From Rhizophagus clarus (lineage: Eukaryota; Glomeromycota; Glomeromycetes; Glomerales; Glomeraceae), in contig BLAL01000324.1 of NCBI GenBank assembly GCA_015698045.1, forward strand, positions 1,228,501-1,292,500: DNA of 64,000 bases. The letters run 5' to 3'. A program made the position numbers and the translations under genes. Below the pieces are notes generated by a model, which did not search any database, was not told where the DNA came from, and saw only the letters and a program-made list of their open reading frames with translations. Positions 1-11,394 of the stretch are shown here, piece after piece; the stretch's first letter is position 1; each line of letters begins with the position of its first letter.

Positions 1-766
1 ATTATCGTACTTTTTTTTTTCTTTATATAATAATGTTAGACCATTGCTCATTACTTCCATTATCCTTGATCAACAGGGAATTTGATTTAAAATAAACATG
101 CAAATCAAAATCGATCATCAAAAAATCTTCGATTATTTGATAAACCATTAAATCATTTTTATCAATGGCTAATTCATCCCAAAATGGATGTCCATTGTCC
201 AATATAAAAAAAAAAAAAATAGTATTGACAGTATTCTTAGATCCGTATACTGCGCTGAACACGTTCTATTTTCCGCAGCACTTTAATATAATAAAAAATG
301 AAGGTAATTTGACATTATCAAATAACTTATACGGAAATAAGTGAAAAGTTGCGTGTAGTATCAACGTTCAGTTCGATCCTATAATCAAATTCCTCTATCT
401 TCAAAGAAAAATTTTTCGTCCTTATTAGCGGTTCCGTTGAAAAATTAATTGAGGGTGATATATCAAGCGAAATTTGCGCTTTTCTTTTTAAATTTAGAAA
501 AATTTATATCATTTTGCTCATTCACAAAGATGAAAATGATTGATTCAAAAATCGGATCACGGTATTTAGTAATTTATTATGTTGATTATAATTGATGTCG
601 GAAAGGTCAACCGTAAGATTCTAAATCGAGCCTGAGATTAGTATTTAAAAAAAAATTTCTTATAACCAAGAAAAATTATCATGGTTTCTTTTAATATTGT
701 ATTTTACAGTTTTATTCATTAAATATAAACAGTATATACAGTAAACTCTAAGATTTATACCGGCAA
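1..766. other. Non-coding flank of the jacalin-like gene
   Basis: AT-rich sequence with no gene I can support. A 79-codon minus-strand frame at 23-262 is open but is crossed by a 13-base A run and matches nothing I recognise. The rest is the 3' flank of the lectin-like gene ending at 767. Confidence 0.4.
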
Positions 767-2558
767 CTATGTGGATGATTGTCCGTGACTAACCTCTAAA
801 CTACATATATACTTAGAGAAGCTACCAAATAAACCATTGTATGTTCTTCCTTCCATTTCAGTATAAAAATTATGTCCACTATTGCCTCCATGCCATCCGG
901 TATTCCTTCCCCTGGTTGTGGTAATCTTGATACCATAAACTATCGCTGCGAAGTTAAATTCAAAGCGCTTGATCTTCTCATCTTTGTGCCATTCAAAATC
1001 AAAAGGTTCGCTGGATCCTGGTGTTCCAAACATTTCAATAGAATCGTCAGAATAAAAAAACGCGAGAGCATTGATGAAGTGTGACCTCCAAATACGAATT
1101 TTTTTTAAATGAACATTATTAGATTTGGTGAATTGGATGTCAAATTCTGTACAATCTCGATGCATAGCGTTCATCTCATCTTCGAGATATAAAGTATTTT
1201 TAGGTTTTTGTCCCAATTGATTCTCCTTTCTCGCAAAATTTTTATGATTAATTTCCAATTTCTCAGCTGCTCTCAATAAATACTTTAAGGTATCTTTGGA
1301 TGGTTCTATTTTTGCGCGATTTATTTTGATCTTACTTTTGACGTCTTGTAATTGTTCTCGATATCTATTCAAAAAACTTTCAAAATCTAAAAGATTTGGC
1401 AACATATCTTTCAATAATTGAAGTACATGTATCACTTGTTGTCTCTCTTCTTCCGCTCGTTTTCGTTCCTCATAATTAGCAATGTTTCCAACCCAATGAT
1501 CCATTAACACTTTTTGTGCTTCTTTCTCACCAGTGATTAAATAGTTTTGAGTATGAATTGATCGCTGTTTAATTAATTGTAAGGCATCGATAACTCGTTT
1601 TAATTGTTCTTGAAATCCTGGAACATTATTTTCCAATACTTTTAATCTGTCATGAATATATTCACTATTTGTTTCATATCGGAAATAATTTATCAAGAAA
1701 CTTTCCCGTTGATTTAATCTATCATAAATGGCATTCAATTCACTGGAAAGAGAATATATAAAATCCTCCGCTTGATCAACAAATTTTGAAAGTTCTTGTC
1801 CAGCAACTCCAAAATCGTCCGACAATTTAAAGAGATCTCGAGCGATCTGAGCACCATTTTGAATGATTACATCACTATTATTTAAAATAGCTCCAAGATT
1901 GAGAAATACAGCTCGATATTTATTCACAGCAGATGTTCCTAATAGATTAAAAATAAGTAGTTGAAATAGATCAAATTGATTAGATAACTTAAAGTTATAA
2001 ACCTGGAATCTCAAGTTCGGAAAGTTCCTTTGAGGTAGAATCAGCCATTCTAGCCATATTTTCAAGAATGGAATCTGTATCATCTTTAATCTCTTCCTTA
2101 ATAATCCTTTCTTTAATTGTCTATAAAAGAAAAAAAGATTATATTAATCATTTTTACCAAGTTTCAATAATCACAATCATATTCCTTACATGTTTAGAAA
2201 AATAAAATATAAACAAAATTATAATAATCAAAAAGATCGGAAAACATTTATATCGCCTAAAACTTATTCTATTTATATTATTCCGACCATTATTAGTAGA
2301 CTGTACAGAAGTAGTTGGTTGACGTTGCCGATTTCTTAATGCTGATCCAATTATTGAAACAGTTCATTATTATTAGAACCGAAAAAAAAAGTATTCAAAC
2401 GTATCCGATATCAAACCTGGATTACTAGTATCAAATATATCATTTCCACTAGCTTTAGTCTCATTATTTTTTTGGGGTGACCGAAGATTTTGTTCATCTG
2501 TTTCATTTGATACATCTTCAATCGTCGCCTTATCTGACATTTCCTCTTTAACTAACAT
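767..2558 (-). CDS. Single-pass membrane coiled-coil protein with jacalin-like C-terminal domain, four exons
   Basis: Exons 2417-2558, 2190-2341, 2003-2120 and 767-1938 join in frame to 527 codons; the introns (75, 69 and 64 bp) are all GT-AG, and the phases 1, 0, 1 fit. The acidic N-terminus leads to a hydrophobic segment in exon 2 (about residues 78-97, ILV/F-rich after RRYK), so a single-pass membrane anchor is likely. Residues of about 130-400 are charged and heptad-like, as in a long coiled coil. The last ~105 residues carry jacalin-fold marks: a start with IRIWRSHFINALAFFYSDD, then G-rich turns, E/K-I-x-R-FEF, a TTRGR-N-TGWHGG strand and a closing GLFGSFSKYICSLEV. Jacalin-type domains usually bind mannose- or galactose-type glycans; no sugar-binding residues were tested. 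The start could also be the Met seven codons downstream. It lies head-to-head with a related gene at 2880-4115, and a shared promoter region is likely. Confidence 0.8.
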
Positions 2559-2879
2559 AGTTACAAATAATTTTGCGCTTTTAAGGAATTTTATGATGAT
2601 ATTTATACGTGAACGCCATACCGATAATTATAGTAAGTAGGACTTTTTTTTATTGGACATGTAAAAGAGTAAAGTTTAATACCAATTTTATAGAATCATA
2701 TGCCTTAAATTTATTAAGTATAGTACTTCCGATTATATCATACTCGATGTCGGTTAACCGGTTTTAAAGTTCAACAGACGTTTCTTTTTCTAGAAAGTAG
2801 CATGCTCTGGAAATATGTAATGAATGTCAGTACTAACCAAAGATAGTTTTTCACATTCATAGTAACCTCATTCCATATA

Positions 2880-4115
2880 AATGGACATTTGACAAGAAAC
2901 GGGTTGTCGAAAAAATATCCAAAGATGACCTTTCCGAAATATTTACAAATTTTAACAGTAATCATTGCATTTATTTCAATAATTTCAATTTCATACAATC
3001 CAAAATATGTGGTTAGTAATTGTAGATTTGATCCTTTAATATAAGGAATTTTAAATTAACTTTTTTTCATATTATAGTGGTCAATAATTGATACCATCCT
3101 GAATTATTTTTTTACAGTGGTATGTTTTTAATGCTTTGCTCGTTTAGTTTAGATCATGGATTCCGTTAATTATTTTGATATTTTTATATCGTAATCAAGG
3201 ATGATCCGATCTTTCGTAATCTTGCCAATTCAACTACAATTTTAATTGAAGACATTATTAAATTTAATGTTCCAGGTAATTACCATTTTGGAGGTTTAGA
3301 AGCTGTAATATTATTATTGTTACATTATTTGTAATATTATTGTCTAATTTCATATAATTGTAGCAAGTAGTAATATAATAAAACTGCGCGAAACTTCAAA
3401 TTTCTTGTCAGACATTATATCATTAAGTTCAATTAATTTATCTCCCGTATTATATCTCCAAACTCTTGGTGATAAGGCATATATTGCAGGTACAAAAATT
3501 GAAAAGATATATAATACTGGAATATTTGCATTTGATGAGATTTTCAATGAACTTCAAGATATTCGTCAAAATCTACCAAAATCTTCTCAAAATCCTTTAA
3601 CTAAAAAAGATGCAGAATATTTTCTTTTAACTCAAAAAGATGCAGAATATTTCCTTGCAAGATTCAGACAAATTTTTAATTTGGTAACAGAATTTCGTGA
3701 TAAATTTGTAGATATTGAGGAAACGATCCGGGAAATTCAAAAATTATATCACGGTCATAACAATGTCCAAGGGTTTTTGAATATTATTAAATACTTTAAT
3801 GAGAATGAATTAACACATAAAAAAATATTTGATATGAAAATTGTTCAAAGTGAGTTAAATTTTGAACGAAATCAAATGGATCAATTAATAGTTATTGATT
3901 ATGAAGTGATGAGAGTTGGAAAAAGTCTTGACATATTCAGGAAAAATCTTGATCTTTTTATTGAAAGAATTATATATTTGAGTAATAAGAAGATTATGAC
4001 ACAAGAGGATGGTCAAATGTTGGAGAAGGTCATAGAAATTGTAAATACGGCAAAGGAAATTTGGGGTAGGATGGATAAGGTGGATGACAATCGTATCTTG
4101 CAAATAGAGGGATAA
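2880..4115 (+). CDS. Coiled-coil membrane protein, paralogue of the divergent neighbour (5' end unresolved)
   Basis: A well supported 3' exon runs 3364-4115 and joins through an 88-bp GT-AG intron (3276-3363) to an exon ending at 3275 (reading DDPIFRNLANSTT...FNVP), giving ...FNVPA-SSNIIKLRETSN. The same join occurs in the neighbour (...ELEIPG-TSAVNKYRAVFL), so the two genes are homologous in both structure and sequence. Upstream at about 2880-3005 an open stretch encodes a hydrophobic segment after KYPKMTFPKYLQ, matching the neighbour's membrane exon, but I could not find a clean splice between it and the 3190-3275 exon because a TGA intervenes. The 3' exon encodes charged helices, with a duplicated TKKDAEYFL/TQKDAEYFL pair, and ends without a jacalin-like domain. 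Either an exon was missed or the 5' end is decaying. Confidence 0.6.
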
Positions 4116-5930
4116 TTGATGTAATTTGAAACAACACATCATTATTCTGTGGCCGGTCATGTGAGATCTATCACCAAGTAAATAAATACTTTATAAATAT
4201 TTGGTTCAAACCTTATTTATATTCGATAAATTCTGCAATTGGTAAACAGGACGTATTAGTATAGCAATATACATTTACAATAAAATACTTGTAATATATT
4301 TAATAACTTAAGCATTGGTAACGATTTTTAAAGTTAAATTTTAAACATTTATTTTTATTACACAATTTAAAAGGTGTCTAGTTTTATGGATTCCGGGATA
4401 TCCAATTTATATTTATACTAAATTAAATCTTTACAAGATAGAATTAAAGAAAAAGCTAGTGTAAACCATTTTTTTTTTTAAATAAAGTTTTCGTTTTCGA
4501 TCTATTTTCGAAAACTTACTGTTTCTCTCTCATAATCCAAAAATCAGATGCCCCAAATCTACAAAATAGATATAACGTTTTTTTTGTTTAAGTTTTTGAA
4601 TTTTAACTTCAAAACATAATCTCACTCGCCGAATTCCACGTGTCCAATAGTCCAATACTAGAATAAGTCCGTTACAAAAGAAAAAATTGAACTGTTAAAA
4701 AGGTTTGTTAAAAAAAAAAAAAAAATAAAAAACAAAAAAAGAAATTTAAAAAGGAGACCTAAACCCACCAATGCTTTCACTCATCCAAAGGCCCCCCTCC
4801 TCCACTTACATAATTTCAAAGTTCGGATTCGTAATTTTTGTCCAGAAACCTAAAAAAAAAAAAGAAGAAACGTAACGTTTCTTAAAGAATATAATAAAAA
4901 AAAAACCACTCACCACCCCTTCAACTTAAATTCTAAAGTCCGGGTCGTATTATTCGTCCGGAAACCTAAAAAAAAGAAAAAAGAAATGTTAGAAACGTTT
5001 CTTAAAGAAAAGAATACACGAAAATCCTCTCTCCTCTTACCTTAATTCCAAATTCCGGTTTGTAACATTTCGGTATTCATATTTCTTAATTCATGTATTC
5101 TTTTAATAACGAAATAAATAAAAATTTTTTTTTAAACGAAAAAGTTTTTTTTTAAAAATAAAAATAAAAAAAATAGTTTTTTTTTTTTTAAAAAAAAAAA
5201 CGAATGAATAAAAAAAAAAATTTCAAAAGACCAAAATAACAAACCAAATAGACATTATGACCCTCGTAAATCTATTTCGACCCTCGTAATCCATTTCGAC
5301 TTAATTTTGACCATTTCGACCATTTCGAGGGTCGAAATTAACTTCATGTACGTTAAAAAAATAAATTAGCTAACAAAAATTAGCTAATAAATTTCACATT
5401 AAGAAAATTAATTTACCTTTTTTTTTTATTAAAAAAATTAAACTAAGCATATAGAAATATGCAACAATAAATTACCGGAATTGACAAAAATTACAATGAT
5501 TTTCACATTGCATTTAAATTCAATAAAATTCAGCCGGAATTTTTTTACTTAAAAGCCAATCACGGATAGTTTTTATGTATTAAAACAAGCTTAAAGTGTC
5601 TTAATTGTTAAGGATTTGAAAGAATCCTTAAATTAAAAGGATTTAGAATGACAAACAAGTGTAAATAATCGTGGGTAGCTTCTCGGCTCCTCCATGTAAA
5701 ATGGCCACTTATTAATAAAATAAATAATATTTTTTGAAATTTCACAATCCTGCTGATCAAAGGTTAGAATTTACAAAGCATTTTAATAAAATTTAAAATG
5801 AATCTAATTTGGTTATATTTACTTAAACCAGTTTAAATCAATTAGGGCAGTGACATATATTCATATGGGCCGATTTGTCTCATAAATACACAATGACGCA
5901 CATGACGATTTCATATTTAAACCAATAATT
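4116..5930. other. AT-rich intergenic region with diverged repeat copies
   Basis: No ORF can be supported. From about 4620 to 5090 the sequence holds two or three diverged copies of the repeat that forms the 59.9-61.8 kb array (AATTC..AA.TCCGG..CGT...CGTCCGG..AAC, then A-rich AAAAAAGAAAAAAG). At about 5260-5340 there are short GACC..TTTCGA words and their complements. The rest is A/T runs. Confidence 0.55.
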
Positions 5931-7692
5931 GATAGCCTAGCATGTCTTCGAAACTAGTTTTTCGCAACTTTAAACCTGTTGGGAATTGGTTGAGAATTGG
6001 TTTTGTTTGGAAGGAATTAGATTTTTTAGGAAATTGTAAGTAGTACTTTAAAGAGTTATTTTAAAAGAAACTAACAATAATAAAATATAATATTAACAAA
6101 ATAACTACTATAATGTCAGAACAAAGCGAAAGTAATGTGCTTTCTAGTATATTATTTATTAATATATAGAATAAATACTAAAGAAATCTCTTTATTAAAA
6201 GACTTTTCTAGTCGTGTTTTTGTACATAATTATCCAACCAGTCCAATAATTGAAGCTCGCTATCAGTCAAATGGCCGATTATACCGTTCATATTATAATA
6301 TTATATCTTTAGGGTCTTATCCTGTAAATCCAAAATTAACCCAGAAATCTCAAAAGGACGCACCTCAATATCCAATACCTGATAATTATATAGTCGAAAC
6401 AGAATTTTCTGAGCGAAATATTAGGTGTGAAACTAAGTATATTTCAAATACAAAAATATGTTATACAATTAGGTGGAAGGAAGATTGTACAGAGTGGAGT
6501 GTTGATAGCGCAAAATCTTCTACAGCAGTTGCTAACACATTTTTAGAGGTATGGTTAATGTACAGTACATGTTAAAATTTTAATTATATTTTCTTTAGTT
6601 AATAAATTGTATATTATTGTTGTTTTAATTAGAAAATTAATTGGAAACAATCAGCTAAACTTTCTGGACCTCGACTATTTGGATTTGATATTGAGCCTTT
6701 ATATAATATACGCTTACAAATTATTACACCTACAACAAAGGTTGATAAACAAAAAAGACCACTTGAGAATATTACATCACGATCACAACAAAATAAACAA
6801 TTTAATAGTTTTGGAAGTGAAGTTCAAAAGGCAGTTAATCAATTAGTTGTTAAACATAAATTGATAAATTCATCTGGACAACCAATTGTATATATACGTT
6901 GTATTGAGCTTGATTATAAAGAAAATCAAGTTTATATTAGATTTAAAGATTCAAATCCTACTATGACTACTCAAACAAGACTTGATGCTGTAGTACATGT
7001 TTGTGATGAAGCACTTTTATGCCGTGATGGATACTGCCATTTAGCAGCAGTTGTACCTTTTCTTTTTCGTGAATATTTGGTTTCAGATCGTCGGAATGAG
7101 ATTAATAAAATTATAAATATTCAAGTACCTATAGAAATTTTCAATGTAGACCCAGAAGTTTATGATTTATCTAGTGTTAATGATAATCTTGATGATGATA
7201 TTTTAATAGATGATCATGAAATAGGAAATGGTGCATTTCGCTCTCTTTTAACTTTACTTAATGTGTTAATTCCTGTTTGGAAAACAGGAGAGAGACCTAC
7301 AATAAAACCAGGAGATACTCTTTATATTAAACTAGGTGGGGATGGTCGTAATGTTAGAAGAAAACAAAATCACGTGATGATGACTTTTTGTTTATTAAAC
7401 GAAGGAGATGAAGTACTCAAGCCTAGTCATCAATTTAGATATATAGTATTTATATTTTTTTTTTTTAACTTTAAAGACGTTAGAACCGCATACGTTTATT
7501 AGTAAAAATGAGGATACGGTAAGCATCACTATTTATACAAGAACTACACTCCCAGTCCGAGAACTGGTCTTACCATCTGCCTAGATTATTAACAAACTAA
7601 TTATAAAAGTATAAAAGGTAAACAGGGAGAAAAAAAGAAAAATTCTACGAAAAGAGGTAATCTAAGCTGCTAAGTACTATCAGATCATTCCT

Positions 7693-8900
7693 TCACTTCA
7701 ATTTAAAATTACTAGTTAATTCATCCAGGATCTTCTTAATTGTCCTGACTTCTGTGTAAAGGTCACGTTTGAAGATCTTAGATTTGGAGTCATGATGCCG
7801 CTTCAATAGTTTCTTAGGCGCCTGCGAATCATTGTCATCTTTTCGTTGGTGTGCCTTTGAATCCTTCATCTGGGGATTTCTTATGTGAGTCTTGTTCAAC
7901 CCAGTTGTTGGAATAGACTTGGACGGTTTGGTAGAAGATTTGGTGTCAACACGATCTCCTTGATTCTTTCGCTTAGCCGAATGGGAGGAGGTAGAACTAA
8001 TCTTCTTTGTTTTCTTCAGGATCGCGGTATATTTGCACCATGAGACGTTCTTGCCATACCAGAGGGTCGGGTTACTAATGCACTTCTGTAAGTGTTCCCA
8101 GGTTTCAAAGTATCTGACAATCTTGCGCGATCCATCTGGGAATTTAATTTCTTTGAACATTTTAATGTTCAATTCACTGAGAAAAGTTAAGTGTTGGGGC
8201 ACTGCGAGCGAAGCCGTATTCATAGATTCAGGTGAGTTGTAAATAACAGCTTGAAATCTTTCTCGTTCTTTTCGTTCAGCCAGATTCCAGATTGCTGGGA
8301 ACCATCGAGTAGGTATACCTGCAAGGGGAGCCATCCATTATACTTCGTAGTTCCAAAAGAATTCTGAAATAACTAGTTTGCATCGTATCATCTTGTATTT
8401 GCGCTGGCGCTTGGTCGATATCGATATTACATTACCCCAAGTGGATAGATGAGATAATAGTTCATAATTATCCCACTTTGCAGGAACATCGTATATTAGG
8501 ATATCTCAAACGAACTGGCACCTTGAAGGCACCTGATATTCAGTGATAACTTGTGCAGCCTCAGCGTCTTGCACCTTTAGACATTTTTCTTTACTGGCGT
8601 TGCTATCCAGTAGTGGTGCTGAAGACTTTTCAACTTTTTTGATGCATCATGTAAAGGCGGGGGAGATACTTGAAAAGAGAGCGTTTGGGTGGACTCAGCC
8701 TTAGAGTCAACAGGAAACCTGAAGTCTTTGTCAATATCCTCTTCAGATATCGTAATGTGCTTATTCTTCTTCTTTTTGCCTTTGCCTTTAGGCATAATCA
8801 TGATTGGGTTATTAACAGCTATTGTGTGAGGTTGTGCAGATGTTGATTGGTGCGAGGCAGGTGATGATATATCCATATCCATCTCCTGTGCGAGGGCCAA
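7693..8900 (-). pseudogene. Broken ORF1-like gene of the retroposon
   Basis: Two minus-strand blocks, 8577-8900 (starts MALAQEMDMDISSPAS) and 7693-8334 (MAPLAGIPTRWFPAIWN...), are linked by an interval that stays codon-like (AAQVITEYQVPSRC; DIPLAKWDNYELLSH-like reading YDVPAKWDNYELLSHLS) but carries a TGA and frameshifts. They are therefore one damaged gene. The first block has a lysine-rich KGKGKKKKNKH patch and the second ends in a basic, low-complexity tail. No RT, endonuclease or zinc knuckle is seen. The layout fits a LINE ORF1 nucleic-acid-binding protein, but the family is assigned by recollection only. Confidence 0.55.
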
Positions 8901-9058
8901 ATCTGGGGTGCTTGACGCATTGTTTACACACTCTAAAATTGGAGTTTCTGGCTGTTCGGGGTACTAAGACCTAAGGTAAGCGAGAGATGAAGTGAGGTGG
9001 TGAGTAAGGAGCATCACGAGCTCTTCGTTGAGCTTTTTCTGTTTGGCCTGATGTATGG

Positions 9059-9390
9059 CAGTGATGGGCAAATGACCAGGTCATTTGTCTATTTTGAGAT
9101 GACCCCTAAATGACCTTTGAATGACCTAGTCATTAGGGTCATTTGTCATTTGAGTCATTTAAAATTAATGCTTTATAATTTAAACCAGGTTTATGATTCT
9201 GACTAGAATTATGAATTTATAGTATCACATGAAAATTTTTATCCATAAAATATTGAAATTGTATTGGTCAGAATTATGACGTAATTTTTAAATGACTAGG
9301 TTATTTGTCATTTAACGTTGAAATGACCCAAATGACACGTGACCAGTCATTTGGATCATTTGAGATCATTTGGGTCACTGGCCAACACTG
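9059..9390. mobile_element. hAT-type MITE, 332 bp, nested in the retroposon
   Basis: The word ATGTATGG at 9051-9058 is repeated exactly at 9391-9398, an 8-bp target-site duplication. The ends read CAGTGATGGGC and, on the other strand, CAGTGTTGGCC, matching hAT-type termini at 9 of 11 bases. The interior is packed with AAATGACC/GGTCATTT words in both orientations, as expected for subterminal transposase sites. There is no ORF. Because it lies inside the retroposon it is the youngest of the three nested insertions. Confidence 0.9.
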
Positions 9391-11394
9391 ATGTATGGTG
9401 GGTAGGAGTTCAGGTGTCTTGGTGAAGAACCCCCATTGACTAGCTTTCTTCCACTCGGCTATACCAGTCTTGTTGAGTATTATGTGCAGGTTTATGTCTA
9501 GAGAGGAAGAGAAAGACCTATAAAATACATCTATAAAGTGTTATGCAAACTCGTCATATGTCTTGTATGTGCATGTTTCTTGTGTAGAAGTCATGACTAT
9601 GTGTGTTTTGTATTCAGAAAACGCGTTGAAAATAAAAATTTTTGAAAAAAATTTTTTGCAGAAATTTGATTCAGCACGTTAGCAGAAAGAGTTCTCCTTT
9701 GATCCCTATAGTATTTATATTTATATGTATAGTATTGTATTTTACTATATTATATTAATTTATTTAAATATTTTTAGCATATGTCTTTATATTGGTAAAG
9801 AAAAATATGAAATATTAGCTAATGTTGGCAAAATTTTTGCTTCACAATTAGCTGAGTTAAAAGATAATAGAATAATTGATAGTGATGGTGACTATTGGCC
9901 AATCGAATTTTATTTTTCTGGTGATTGGAAGTTTATGTATATTATTATGGGCCAAAATGTACCAAATTCTGAATACTTTTGCTTATATTGTGAATGTAAT
10001 ACAAAGTCTCGTTATAATATGGATCTTTCTTGGCCAAATAGTGAAAATACTAAAGGTAACAAATTTATAATAATTATTTATTTAAAATTTATACATATTT
10101 ATATTATAATATTATTAATTAGGAAATAAAAGATCTCCTTTATTTCCTGCAATCAATTTATGTAATTATATTCCAGACAAACTTTATATATTATTATGGA
10201 TTTCTGATGTACTGATGGATTGTTTCTTTAAAGATTTATTTAAAAAAAATGATTTTGAGCGAAATTTCAAGGAAAAAATTGAAAAAAAAATGTGTGAACT
10301 TCATATTCATTTTGAATTTTTTAATTCTGGTCGAGGTAATTGGAATTGGACATCTCTTATGGGACCTGATAAAGAAATACTGCTGTAACATTTTCCTGTA
10401 AGTGAATTTATATCAGGATCACGTAAAATAGATATTGAAAATTTGTGACATGAATTTTATCGATTATATAAAATTATAAAACATCTCATACTGATGAAGA
10501 AATTTTAGAATTTGAAAAGGATGCAAAAAATTGGGTAAGGAAATTTTGTCGTCCTACTATAGGTCAAATGAATAGTGCATCAGCAATACCAGGATTATAT
10601 AGAAAGGATGATGTTACCCTATACATACATGTATTTGCAATGCATATACCTTATTTTTTACGCTAATTAAAGGAAAAAGGACTTTCACTTAGATTATTTT
10701 CAACGTGTAGTATTGAAAAAAAAAATCATGAACAGGTACATTTATTTATTTATTTTTGAATTAAATTTAATCTTTAAATTAAATTTTATATATCTATTAG
10801 GTTAAATTATTTTTTGGAGGAACTACAATGGGAGGTGGCAAGAAAACAAAACCTGTTGTCTATGATATACTAGTATTTGAAAATAGGCAGATTTTTTATT
10901 TAATTAATAATATTCCAAATGAAATAACATGTAAGAATATTTATATACAAGATAATGGTTGATAAGTATATTTAAAAAATAAATGTTCTTTTTTTTTATT
11001 TTTTAAAATAATCAAGTGATTTTTATATAAATAAATGTAAAATAATCACTGCAGTAAAATTCTTTTATATACGTTTCTAATAATACAAAATGCATAACTA
11101 CACCCTATTATGCCTATACAGTATATAATAAATATGATAAACACGCCATCCTTTAGTTAAAGTTGATTCAAAGCTAATTGTTGAAGAGGTGAGCGTGATA
11201 GAATAGGTTTATATCGTAATGGATTTGATTGATTGTTATTAGTGTTGAAAGTGATAAAAGAATTTTTATTGTGAGTTAAAGTACGTCCTTCAGATTAATA
11301 TTCTTGATTTGACATTATTCCATTTCTAATTAAAAAAAAAAATTAATTATTTTAATTATAAAATTATAATTAAAAAATTTACATTCATACTTAC

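Larger units (their letters stand above)
7458..9706 (-). mobile_element. Poly(A) retroposon (LINE-like or processed), inserted on the minus strand
   Basis: The 16-bp word TATAGTATTTATATTT occurs at 7442-7457 and again at 9707-9722, a perfect target-site duplication. Just inside the left copy is a T run (about 7455-7466), that is, a poly(A) tail on the minus strand. These are hallmarks of target-primed reverse transcription. The 2.25-kb body carries a broken ORF on the minus strand and no reverse transcriptase, so it is a 5'-truncated or non-autonomous copy mobilised in trans. A younger hAT-type MITE sits inside it at 9059-9390. The host is the transposase-like gene spanning 6.1-10.9 kb. Confidence 0.8.
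6111..10935 (+). pseudogene. Decayed transposase-like gene, split by a retroposon insertion
   Basis: Coding blocks run 6155-6559, 6633-7440 and then, after the insertion, 9777-10065 and about 10125-10730, ending near 10920. The second block begins KINWKQSAKLSGPRLFG and ends ...EGDEVLKPSHQF; reading resumes with SICLYIGKEKYEILA after a TTTTTAG acceptor at 9777, so the blocks were once one protein. The block-2 donor now reads TTTAG/ATATAG rather than GT, perhaps a G-to-A loss. Visible marks are an IKLGGDGRN motif (candidate first catalytic Asp), a CLYCEC cysteine cluster and CSIEKKNHEQ near the end (candidate catalytic Glu); these would fit a DDE-type transposase, but that is inference. In-frame stops TAA (about 10386), TGA (about 10446) and TAA (about 10665) make it non-functional. 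The 5' start (MSEQSESN at 6114) is tentative because its splice into 6155 does not phase cleanly. Confidence 0.6.
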
